Of a stretch of DNA of 57,965 bases, positions 7,746 to 16,344 are shown one piece after another. Source of the stretch: Parabacteroides goldsteinii (GTDB taxonomy: Bacteria; Bacteroidota; Bacteroidia; Bacteroidales; Tannerellaceae); contig NZ_JADNBB010000031.1 in assembly GCF_015550595.1 (NCBI RefSeq), positions 1 through 57,965 of the forward strand, in the 5' to 3' direction. The notes under the pieces were generated by a model. The model did no database searches and was not told the origin of the DNA. It was given only the letters and a program-made list of their open reading frames with translations. Position numbers and translations under genes: made by a program. How positions within the stretch are numbered: position 1 is the first letter of the stretch; each line of letters starts with the position of its first letter.

Positions 7746-10154
7746 ATGTTCATAAAGAAATATAGCCTGATCTTTCTATTCATTTTTTTCTTTTCGTGCA
7801 ATGCAGTAAAAGAAGAACGGGAATATAAGATTTGGTATAATCAACCTGCAAACGCATTAGAGAAAGATAATCCCCTAAGTTGGTCGGACGATCAGGAATG
7901 GTTGAAAGCATTGCCCATCGGCAATAGCTATATGGGAGCAATGATCTTTGGAGACGTAGCAATAGAAAGAGTACAGTTAAATAATAAAACGTTGTGGTCC
8001 GGAAGCCGGCAGGAAGCGGATAATCCAGGAGCTTTTGCTGCCAGGGAAAAAATAAGAGAACTTCTCTTTCAGGGAAAAAATAAAGAGGCTGAAGACCTGG
8101 CACAAAAAACTCAGGTGTGTTTGGGTACCGGTTCAAATACCGCACAGGGAGCAAACGAACCTTATGGTACTTTTCAAACGCTTGGAGATCTGTATATCGA
8201 CTTTGGAAAACCCGGAGAATACCGGAATTACCATAAAGAACTAAGTCTGAATACCGGAATCGCATCCGTTTCTTATCAGCTTGATTCGAATCAAATCAAG
8301 CGCACTTATTTTGCCAGTTACCCGGATAATGTCATTGTTATAAAGATTGAATCCGCGCAAAAAAAAGCACTAAACTTTACTATTCGTATGGATCGCCCGG
8401 AAAGATATGCGGTCAAAGAAGACAACGGACAACTACTGATGTATGGGGCTATGAACAATGGTTCAGGCGGAGAAGGCATGAAATATTGGGTTCGTTTGGA
8501 CGCCAAAGTAAATGACGGAACGAAAAAGATGGAGGGGGGCAATTTAGTCGTAAAAAATGCAAGTGAAGTGATCCTCTATCTGACTTCTTCTACCAATTAT
8601 ACAGGAGAATATCCTGTGTACCTGAACGCAGACTACAAGGAAAATACATCGGAAATACTCGATCGGGCTATGAAAAAGCCTTATAATAAATTGTTGCAGG
8701 AACATTCCAATGATTTCAGTAAATACTTTAACAGGGTTCTGATCGCTTTACAGGAAAATAAACCGGATACTATTCCAACCAATATTAGGATCAAACAGGT
8801 CAAAGAAGGAAAAACAGATCTTCATTTGCAGGAATTACTGTTTCAGTTTGGCCGTTACGAACTGATAGCCTCTTCACGGGAAAATACATTACCGGCAAAT
8901 TTACAAGGTGTCTGGGGAAACAAATTGAATGCTGCCTGGAATGGAGACTACCACATGAACATTAACCTGCAAATGAATTACTGGCCGGCACAGGTAACCA
9001 ACCTATCGGAGCTATTTCTGCCTTATGCAGATTATATACAATCCCTGCAGGAACCAGGAAATAAAACAGCAAATATTCATTACCACTCTGATGGATGGTG
9101 CATACATGCTATCTCAAACGTTTGGGGATTCACCTCTCCGGGAGAAGATGTACAATGGGGTAATTACTTGGGGGGAGCCGGTTGGACCTGCCAGAACATC
9201 TGGGAACAGTATGCTTTTACATTAGATAAGCAATACCTTATAAAGGTGTATCCGATATTGAAAGCCGCTACACTTTTTTACACTGACTGGCTCATAAGAA
9301 ATCCGGAGAATGGACTATGGGTATCTGCTCCTTCTGTTTCTCCTGAAAACGGATTTTTTATTGACAATGTAAAAGAGAGAGTCTATACATGTATAGGCCC
9401 AACCCATGATCAACAAGTCATATACGATTTGTTTACTAACTTTATAAAAGCATCCGAAGTTTTGTCTATCAATGATGCTTTGATAGAAAAAGTAAAAGAT
9501 ATGCGTGCCAATCTCCAACAAAACGGGATTGGTAAAGATGGAAGATTGCTTGAATGGGATAAGGAATATGTAGAAGATGATCCCGGTCATCGCCATATTT
9601 CGCATTTATACAGTTTATTCCCCGGTAATCAAATTACAAAAGATACACCTGAATTATTCGATGCCGCCAGAAAATCTCTCGATACACGAATAGCACATTC
9701 CCGCGAAAACGTTGGATGGAGTTTGGCTTGGATGATGAATGTAGGAGCTCGCTTTGAAGATGCAGACTTAGCCTATTCCTCTATAGAAAAACTATTGAAA
9801 AACGGCATTGCCCCTAATCTGTTTTCTATGCATGCTCCTTTTCAAATAGATGCTAACTTTGGTGCTACTGCCGGTATGGCTGAAATGTTATTGCAAAGCC
9901 ACACTGGAAAGATCGTTATACTACCTGCTTTACCAGAAGCCTGGAAGAACGGATATGTGAAAGGATTATGTGCTCGCGGAGGATACGAATTAGATATCTA
10001 TTGGGAGAACAATAAACTGAAGAAAGTATATATTTTATCTAAAATACAAGATAGCGACATTCGGTTATCTTATAAAGAAGCAGAACGATCGGTCAATCTT
10101 AAAAAAGGGGAAAAAACAGAAGTTCTTTTTTTCTCAAAAAGAACTGGGTTATAG
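7746..10154 (+). CDS. Glycoside hydrolase family 95, alpha-L-fucosidase (PUL A)
   Basis: The mature-type start is the ATG at 7746, giving 802 residues with a lipoprotein signal peptide (Cys18, FFSC). The open frame extends to 7593, but that extension overlaps the previous gene and lacks a signal peptide. The GH95 N-terminal beta-sandwich motif LPIGNSYMGAMIFGD and the (alpha/alpha)6 barrel are clear. By comparison with the bifidobacterial AfcA enzyme, the catalytic set is conserved: His403-x-Asn405-x-Asn407 (YHMNINLQMNYWPA), general acid Glu603 (RLLEW) and Asp702 (QIDANFG). The retained His favours fucose over L-galactose in this family. It probably removes alpha-1,2-linked fucose from galactose ends before the GH35 and GH2 enzymes encoded next act. 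It is likely anchored to the periplasmic or surface membrane. Confidence 0.93.
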   Translation: MFIKKYSLIFLFIFFFSCNAVKEEREYKIWYNQPANALEKDNPLSWSDDQEWLKALPIGNSYMGAMIFGDVAIERVQLNNKTLWSGSRQEADNPGAFAAREKIRELLFQGKNKEAEDLAQKTQVCLGTGSNTAQGANEPYGTFQTLGDLYIDFGKPGEYRNYHKELSLNTGIASVSYQLDSNQIKRTYFASYPDNVIVIKIESAQKKALNFTIRMDRPERYAVKEDNGQLLMYGAMNNGSGGEGMKYWVRLDAKVNDGTKKMEGGNLVVKNASEVILYLTSSTNYTGEYPVYLNADYKENTSEILDRAMKKPYNKLLQEHSNDFSKYFNRVLIALQENKPDTIPTNIRIKQVKEGKTDLHLQELLFQFGRYELIASSRENTLPANLQGVWGNKLNAAWNGDYHMNINLQMNYWPAQVTNLSELFLPYADYIQSLQEPGNKTANIHYHSDGWCIHAISNVWGFTSPGEDVQWGNYLGGAGWTCQNIWEQYAFTLDKQYLIKVYPILKAATLFYTDWLIRNPENGLWVSAPSVSPENGFFIDNVKERVYTCIGPTHDQQVIYDLFTNFIKASEVLSINDALIEKVKDMRANLQQNGIGKDGRLLEWDKEYVEDDPGHRHISHLYSLFPGNQITKDTPELFDAARKSLDTRIAHSRENVGWSLAWMMNVGARFEDADLAYSSIEKLLKNGIAPNLFSMHAPFQIDANFGATAGMAEMLLQSHTGKIVILPALPEAWKNGYVKGLCARGGYELDIYWENNKLKKVYILSKIQDSDIRLSYKEAERSVNLKKGEKTEVLFFSKRTGL

Positions 10155-10218
10155 AGTGATCCGTTGATCAAAAGTTTATCAATAACTCTTATAAATAATT
10201 ATTTTTTAATAAATACAA

Positions 10219-12879
10219 ATGAAACACTTAATTATTGCATGTTTATCAATGGCAGCCTTATCTACTGCCCAGGGACAATACAAAATAGATTTGAGCCGGA
10301 TAACCCCTCCCACGATAAAATATCTGGAGTTAGGACATCCCGGTTTGGTCGGAAAAGAAATCCGTGTGAATAACCTATACATGGAAGAAAGTGGTATTCC
10401 TCAACTTCCTGTCATGGGAGAAATCCATTACAACCGGATGGACTCCAGATACTGGCGGGATGCTTTGTTGAAAATGAAAGCCTCCGGTATTGATATTGTG
10501 GCAACTTATTGTATCTGGTCACTCCACGAAGAGTTTGAAGGCGAATTATCCTGGGAAGGACATCTCAACCTCCGTCGTTTTATCGAATTATGTAAGGAAT
10601 TGAATATGAAAGTACATCTGCGTTTTGGTCCTTATTGTAATGCTGAAATAAAGAACGGAGGACTGCCGGATTGGATTGTCAATAATAAAAATCTGGTTAC
10701 CCGTTCTAATGACCCTTTATATCTTGAATATTCTCGCCGGTGGTATCAGGCTGTATATGATCAGGTAAAAGGATTATTATGGAAAGACGGTGGTCCTGTC
10801 ATGGCCCTTCAGCTGGAAAATGAATATGTACGTCCCGGAATGATTATCTCACATCTGCTCAATTTAAAGAGAATGGCCGTTGAAATAGGCTTTGATGTTC
10901 CTATTTATTCAATGACACACTGGATGGACAGTGAATATCCGAAAGGGGAAATCATTCCTTATGCCGGTTTCTATATCGAAGCTCCGTGGACTGCTTCGGG
11001 AAAGAATGAGATACCTACTTCCAACTTTGAATTTTTTACCTACAATCGTCTTTCAGACAACATTGGTACCGATATTATCAAAATAGAAGGAGATGTAGAG
11101 TCGTTAAGTGGAGACAATAATGACTCTCCCTTCTTTACTTGTGAAATAGGCGTAGGCACAACAGCCTTCTACCAACGCCGCGCTGTCGTACCGGAAGAAA
11201 TGGCTGGAGAAAATATTAACCTTCGTTTGGGATGCGGAGCTAATATGATGGGATATTATATGTATACAGGTGGTACTAATCCTGTTGGAAAAACAAGAAC
11301 ATACCAATCATCCGGGCCACGCGTCAGTTATGACTATCAGGCTCCCATCCGCGAATTTGGGACTTTAGGTACCGTCATGCAGGAAACAAAAAAATATAAC
11401 TATTTTATGAATGATTTCGGGACAACGCTGGCTCCGGCTGTAGCTTACTTGCCTACCAGCAACCAGGACAAGAATAACCTGCAATGGGCAGTACGATTGA
11501 AAGAGAATACAGGCTATCTATTCTGTTCCAATTATTTATACAAACATAGCCGGAAAGACTATAAAAACGTCCAGTTCTCTTTAAAGCTGAAAGATGAAAC
11601 GATCCGTATGCCACGCCAGAAAGTGACTGTGAAAAACGGTACTTACTTTCTCTGGCCGTTCAATCAGGAATTAAGTAATGTACTGTTGAAATACTCAACA
11701 ACACAACCTATTTGCTCTTTAAAAGAAGGCAATAACAATACTTATTTCTTCTTTGAAGATGATGCAATATCAGGAGAATATCTAATTGAAAACAAAGATA
11801 TCCGGAATATCGAAGTAGAGAACGGCACTTGCCGGAAAGAAAAAAACGGATATTTTATCAATCAATTGACTCCGGGAAAAGAGTGTATCATAAAAATCAC
11901 AAAAGAGAACGGTTCTACAGTACGCTTTGTCACACTGACCGAGGAAGAGTCGGATCATATCTGGAAAGGTACGATTAAAGGAAAAGAGTTTGTCTCTATT
12001 ACTAATTCTTCATTAATCTACGACAACGATAAGATCACTTTGATTAATGATCAGCCATCAACAGATATCTGGATATACAAAGACGGAAATTTCAAACAAC
12101 AAACATTCCGAAATGAAGCACACAGCCTACAGGCAATCTTCCGTTCGATTACCCCCATGGAAAAAAGCAAATGGATCCGTCCGACAGAAGGTAATGTTGT
12201 AAAACGCCTGTTCGCCTTGAATACTTTTTCTAAAATAGAAAGGGCTTATTTACGCTATGTGTCGCCAGTCTCAGCCGATTGCAATATCAACGGAAAAGAA
12301 ACAAAAGCTACGGTCATGGGAGATTATTTCTACGCAGATGTAACCTCCTTTGTTCAGGAAGGCGACAATACAATTGAACTAACTCTTCCCGGCAACCAAG
12401 AGATTACTGCGGAAATTGAGATTCTTTTGAAAAATGGTAAACGAATCGTCTGGAATACCGACGCAACATGGCTATCTACAAACAATAAACCTGTTACTAC
12501 AGTAACCGCAGAAAGAAAATCTTCGGCATTTGCTCCGGAAGAACATCTCGGACTCTATGAAGTAAAAGCTCCGGTACCCGTTTGTGGTGATGAAGAAACC
12601 CGTATGTACATCTCTTACAAAGGAGATGTAGCCAACGCATATCTGAACGGAGATCTGGTGGCAGACTCCTATTACGACGGAACAGAGTGGATTATCAGTC
12701 TGAGTCGTTTGCGCGAATCGATCGATACTAACCCGATGGTTATCCGTATTGATGGATTGAAATCGGCTGATGCACCGGTTTACTTTGAAAAGAATGTGGT
12801 TCCGCAAGAGTGTGTAGTTCCTTCAATGTCTGACATTAAAGTAAGACAGGAGTATCGGTTTGAAGTAAAGAATCAATAA
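10219..12879 (+). CDS. Glycoside hydrolase family 35, probable beta-galactosidase (PUL A)
   Basis: This 886-residue protein has a signal peptide (1-19, ending AQG). The TIM barrel starts with GEIHYNRMDSRYWRDAL (about 67-83), and the GPYCNAEIKNGGLPDW segment follows. The acid/base is Glu202 in LQLENEY, and the nucleophile is Glu309 in FFTCEIGVG. The GGTNPVG...SYDYQAPIREFG region also fits GH35. The GPYCNAEIKNGG loop differs from the commoner GPYVCAEWEFGG version, so this is a divergent subgroup and the linkage preference is uncertain. C-terminal beta-sandwich domains follow from about residue 500. It lies 64 bp after GH95 and 26 bp before GH2, consistent with a fucosidase then galactosidase sequence of trimming. 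Confidence 0.92.
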   Translation: MKHLIIACLSMAALSTAQGQYKIDLSRITPPTIKYLELGHPGLVGKEIRVNNLYMEESGIPQLPVMGEIHYNRMDSRYWRDALLKMKASGIDIVATYCIWSLHEEFEGELSWEGHLNLRRFIELCKELNMKVHLRFGPYCNAEIKNGGLPDWIVNNKNLVTRSNDPLYLEYSRRWYQAVYDQVKGLLWKDGGPVMALQLENEYVRPGMIISHLLNLKRMAVEIGFDVPIYSMTHWMDSEYPKGEIIPYAGFYIEAPWTASGKNEIPTSNFEFFTYNRLSDNIGTDIIKIEGDVESLSGDNNDSPFFTCEIGVGTTAFYQRRAVVPEEMAGENINLRLGCGANMMGYYMYTGGTNPVGKTRTYQSSGPRVSYDYQAPIREFGTLGTVMQETKKYNYFMNDFGTTLAPAVAYLPTSNQDKNNLQWAVRLKENTGYLFCSNYLYKHSRKDYKNVQFSLKLKDETIRMPRQKVTVKNGTYFLWPFNQELSNVLLKYSTTQPICSLKEGNNNTYFFFEDDAISGEYLIENKDIRNIEVENGTCRKEKNGYFINQLTPGKECIIKITKENGSTVRFVTLTEEESDHIWKGTIKGKEFVSITNSSLIYDNDKITLINDQPSTDIWIYKDGNFKQQTFRNEAHSLQAIFRSITPMEKSKWIRPTEGNVVKRLFALNTFSKIERAYLRYVSPVSADCNINGKETKATVMGDYFYADVTSFVQEGDNTIELTLPGNQEITAEIEILLKNGKRIVWNTDATWLSTNNKPVTTVTAERKSSAFAPEEHLGLYEVKAPVPVCGDEETRMYISYKGDVANAYLNGDLVADSYYDGTEWIISLSRLRESIDTNPMVIRIDGLKSADAPVYFEKNVVPQECVVPSMSDIKVRQEYRFEVKNQ

Positions 12880-12905
12880 TATCCTTACAACTATAAAAGT
12901 AGTAA

Positions 12906-15866
12906 ATGAAAAACAAGAGACTCTGTTTTACTTTTCTGTTTATTTTGATGGGCATTTGTATAAATGCTCATCAAAATGACTCTGTATTTACATTTAAAAC
13001 GGTAGAAAATTTGTATCCTGTTTTAAATGAAAAGATCAAAACGATACATACTCCAACCCCTGCATTTGTAAAAGGAACTACGCAGCCAACCCTATCATTA
13101 AACGGTAGTTGGTTGTTTACAAACAAAATAAACAATCCGTTTGAAGGAATAAGAAAAACAGATACCGAATGGTATTCTATTGATGTGCCCTCGGAATGGT
13201 ATATGGAATCCTTTCAGGTAGAACCTGGCAAATGGGCTGGATATTATAAAGAATTTGTACTTCCTTCAGACTGGAAGGAACAAAAAACACTGATTCGTTT
13301 CGGTGCTGTCGAAAGCGAATGCAAAATTTTTCTTAACGGGAAATATGTGGGAGAACATATAGGCTCCATGACACAATTTGAAAAGGATTTAACGCCTTTT
13401 TTACTTTCTGGGAAAAATCAATTGATAGTATATGTACGAAACGAATCATTGGCAAGCGAAATATCAAAGATCTCCCACTATGCAAAACATCAGGCCGGAG
13501 GAATATTGCGTGGAGTTGAATTGATTACTGTCCCCCAAACCTACATCAATGATCTGTATTGTAACGCTAAATTATCCGATAATCTGTCTCAGGGTATATT
13601 GGATATTCATATCTCATTATCCGGAAAACTTCAAAATAAAAAAGTCGAAGTAATTGTAAGGGAAAGAGGTATAGAAGGCTTACCTATGAACGGAAAAGTA
13701 ATCTATAATGAGAAGATGGCACTAAAACAGTTAAATCCCGTTACTATAGACGTTCCTAAATTGTGGCATGCCGAAACTCCTTTCCTGTATACTGTTGAAG
13801 TCGCTCTCCTGGAAAATGATGAAAAAACGGAAATTGTAAAAAGAAACTTCGGATTCAGAAAAATCCAAATAAAAGGGAATGTACTGTACGTCAATAATCA
13901 TCCGGTTAAACTAAGGGGTGTCTCCCGACATGACATCTCTGCTTACGACGGACGCGCGATAAGAGATACAGCCACTTTACGTCGGGATATCGAACAATTG
14001 CGTAATGCCAACTGCAACTATATCCGCACTTCTCATTATCCTCCTGACAGTTATATGCTGGATTTATGTGACCGATATGGTATTTTCGTTGAAGACGAAG
14101 CTCCCGTTTGTTGGGAATCCGGAAAAGATTCATACAACCGGATAGAGCAAATTTTTTATGGTTTCAAATCTATGGTAGTCAGAGACCGGTCACACCCTTG
14201 CATTTTACTCTGGTCTTTAGGGAATGAAAGTGATTGGAAACCTAAATTTTACAACAGTTTACTTTTAGCAAAGGAACTAACTCCCGATATTCCTGTTAAA
14301 TTCTCCCACTCAGAAACCCACGGGATTATTAAGGCAACCGATATCGGAACCAAGCATTATCCTGGTTGGAAAGGCTTAATGGCATTCGAAAATTACTTCC
14401 GCCCGATTATATTCGGGGAAGCTCTTCATTTGAATTGCTATAACACGTCTGAGAACATAACAGATCCCGGATTAAGGGATATGTGGGGGGATTATCTTAA
14501 GTATTTTGTTGATTTCATCCAGGAATCTCCCTCTATTAGCGGATTAGGTATCTGGGGATGTACCGACGAAATGTTTTATCCGAAAGGAAACAAACCCTGT
14601 GGATATGGCCCCTGGGGAGTAGTCGATGGATTCAGAAGGGAAAAACCGGAATTCTGGCATATGAAAATGTGTTACTCCCCTATTATTGTGACCAGTAAAC
14701 ATTTCCAAAGTTCCGGTAATGAAACACTGGTTACTTTGGAAAATCGCTACAACACACAAAATGCCAACCAAATAGAAATATTATGGAAAGATACGGATCG
14801 GCAAGGGACTGTAGAAATTGATATGGCCCCCGGGACGCAAGGGACTCTCCACATACCTCACAATGTAAAAGGAGATACCCTTACAATCACAATGAGAGAC
14901 CGACGGGGATTTGACCTATCTGTCTGGAAAATCCCAAGAAACTATTCACCTTATTATCTCATGCCTGAACTGTCGAAAGGAGAAGTAAAAGTCATTTCTT
15001 CAGATTCTTCTTACCAGATCACTTCAAAAGAGATTCAATACACTTTTTCCCGGACGACCGGCATGCTAGTCTCTGTCAAGAAAAAAGGAGAACAAATTAT
15101 AACCGGGCCGGTAAATATATATGCCATTCCTCATTTGAAGGAAAATGAAGTAATTGATTACATTCCACAAGAACGTTCGGGAGGAGAAGTAGGTTTTACC
15201 TCTGATCCCCTGACCGGTTGGACATTCGAATCCGAATGCTTGACGCATACAGAGAATGGTATTTCAATTACAATACACGGTAAGTATGGTGTAAATCCGA
15301 TAGAATTGGTATATTCCATTGATAACGACGAAAGACTCAAGATCGATTACATACTGAACATTTTCAAAATCGGCAATGGTATTCGGCAAATTGGGATAGG
15401 TTTCAATCTACCCAAAGCATATGATACAATAGGATGGAAACGAAAATCTCTGTGGAGTGTTTACCCCAATGATCATATCGGCCGTACTGAAGGGATAGCA
15501 AAAGCTTTCTATCCGGAAACCCAATCCGATTATCTCCAACAAAGAACGATTCCGACACACGGTTTTAATAAAGACGGGAATGAATACGGATCCAATGACT
15601 TCAGATCGACAAAGCAAAACATCATAACTGGCAAGCTGATCAATGAGAGAGGAAATGCTGTAACGATCGAATCGAATGGAAAACAACATTTTAGAGCTTG
15701 GGTTTTACAAGATGCAATAACTTTCTTGGTTGCCAACTATTCCGATGCCGGCAATGAGTTTTACCTCAATTACGATTCCAACAGGACAAGGTATCTGGAT
15801 TCATATATCGCTGAGGATGGGGACGTAGCCGGATGGATACAGCTTAATTTCAATCTTAACAAATAG
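12906..15866 (+). CDS. Glycoside hydrolase family 2, LacZ-like beta-galactosidase (PUL A)
   Basis: This 986-residue protein has a signal peptide (about 1-21). In order it has a GH2 sugar-binding domain, an immunoglobulin-like domain, a TIM barrel beginning near LRGVSRHDISAYDG, and a C-terminal Bgal_small_N-type domain (about 695-985), which is the five-domain LacZ layout. The acid/base is Glu441 (LGNESDW), and the nucleophile is probably Glu505 (IFGEALH). The conserved RTSHYPP segment is present. It hydrolyses terminal beta-linked galactose or a related sugar. It is the last gene of PUL A and is followed by a hairpin with a T-run. Confidence 0.93.
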   Translation: MKNKRLCFTFLFILMGICINAHQNDSVFTFKTVENLYPVLNEKIKTIHTPTPAFVKGTTQPTLSLNGSWLFTNKINNPFEGIRKTDTEWYSIDVPSEWYMESFQVEPGKWAGYYKEFVLPSDWKEQKTLIRFGAVESECKIFLNGKYVGEHIGSMTQFEKDLTPFLLSGKNQLIVYVRNESLASEISKISHYAKHQAGGILRGVELITVPQTYINDLYCNAKLSDNLSQGILDIHISLSGKLQNKKVEVIVRERGIEGLPMNGKVIYNEKMALKQLNPVTIDVPKLWHAETPFLYTVEVALLENDEKTEIVKRNFGFRKIQIKGNVLYVNNHPVKLRGVSRHDISAYDGRAIRDTATLRRDIEQLRNANCNYIRTSHYPPDSYMLDLCDRYGIFVEDEAPVCWESGKDSYNRIEQIFYGFKSMVVRDRSHPCILLWSLGNESDWKPKFYNSLLLAKELTPDIPVKFSHSETHGIIKATDIGTKHYPGWKGLMAFENYFRPIIFGEALHLNCYNTSENITDPGLRDMWGDYLKYFVDFIQESPSISGLGIWGCTDEMFYPKGNKPCGYGPWGVVDGFRREKPEFWHMKMCYSPIIVTSKHFQSSGNETLVTLENRYNTQNANQIEILWKDTDRQGTVEIDMAPGTQGTLHIPHNVKGDTLTITMRDRRGFDLSVWKIPRNYSPYYLMPELSKGEVKVISSDSSYQITSKEIQYTFSRTTGMLVSVKKKGEQIITGPVNIYAIPHLKENEVIDYIPQERSGGEVGFTSDPLTGWTFESECLTHTENGISITIHGKYGVNPIELVYSIDNDERLKIDYILNIFKIGNGIRQIGIGFNLPKAYDTIGWKRKSLWSVYPNDHIGRTEGIAKAFYPETQSDYLQQRTIPTHGFNKDGNEYGSNDFRSTKQNIITGKLINERGNAVTIESNGKQHFRAWVLQDAITFLVANYSDAGNEFYLNYDSNRTRYLDSYIAEDGDVAGWIQLNFNLNK

Positions 15867-15895
15867 ATGATATTTATTTTTTCATGAGAAAATGG

Positions 15896-15928
15896 CCATA
15901 GTCTGTGTAGGACTATGGTTCTTTTTTT
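15896..15928 (+). terminator. Terminator-like hairpin after GH2, overlapping the left inverted repeat
   Basis: CCATAGTC (15896-15903) pairs with GACTATGG (15911-15918) across a 7-nt loop and is followed by TTCTTTTTTT. It ends PUL A transcription about 30 bp past the last stop codon. The same bases form the left arm of the inverted repeat described separately, so this hairpin may be both a terminator and a recombination site. Confidence 0.7.
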
Positions 15929-15953
15929 AATCAATATTTATTAAGGAGAACGA

Positions 15954-16001
15954 ATGTTGCAAATCAGAATAAATTTTGTTTTCCCAATAAATAAATACTA
16001 G
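15954..16001 (+). other. Tiny open frame with Shine-Dalgarno site inside the candidate inverton
   Basis: AAGGAG at 15943-15948 precedes an ATG at 15954 that opens 15 codons (MLQIRINFVFPINKY) and stops at 16001. It could be a leader peptide, a decayed gene start or chance. It matters because inversion would point it away from SusC. Confidence 0.15.
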
Positions 16002-16078
16002 AATCTATCTATTTATCTCCATTACTAAAACTTTAAACATTGTAAACAGACTGAATTACAGCACGTTTTTCAACGAAT

Positions 16079-16086
16079 CAAATTTA
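16079..16086 (-). promoter_or_regulatory. Candidate -7 box inside the invertible segment, facing away from SusC
   Basis: On the minus strand the bases read TAAATTTG, a full match to TAnnTTTG. It is the only full match on either strand between the inverted repeats. No good -33 TTTG is present at 19-21 bp. In the sequenced orientation it points left, away from PUL B SusC, so if real the switch would be in the OFF state here. Confidence 0.25.
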
Positions 16087-16344
16087 TAACATCTTATTCC
16101 TTCTTTCCAGTTTTTCATTCTTTGAGTAGTGGATTATATGGAGTTTATTGTGAAATTAAGTATACATAACGGAATTACTATTGTTTCATTTAGTATGTAG
16201 ACACTTTGTTTCAACTCGAAAAACACGATACACATATCTATATATCAGCAATATACGAAAACCACTGCCTACCATAGTCCTACACAAACTATTACCTATT
16301 TCTCTCTATAATATTTATTATTTATTTAAAATCTTAAAAGAATT

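Larger units (their letters stand above)
15894..16296. repeat. Inverted-repeat-bounded intergenic segment, candidate invertible promoter
   Basis: The left arm 15894-15919 and the right arm 16271-16296 are inverted copies matching at 23 of 26 positions, including a perfect 16-nt core (TGTGTAGGACTATGGT on the left). Each arm is itself a dyad of about 5-8 bp half-sites around the same 7-nt asymmetric spacer TGTGTAG, the usual shape of a tyrosine-recombinase crossover site. The arms bound 351 bp of AT-rich DNA ending 48 bp before the SusC start at 16345. Invertible promoters before SusC genes are known in Bacteroides fragilis, where the arms read GTTAC-N7-GTAAC. No recombinase gene lies in the window. 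That inversion actually occurs is inference. Confidence 0.65.

Noticed and set aside
7780-8265. A 161-codon open frame antisense to the GH95 gene
   Set aside because: It lies wholly inside a well-supported gene on the opposite strand and has no recognisable motif. Other long antisense frames (for example 22476-22847, 26362-26928, 54092-54727) were rejected for the same reason.
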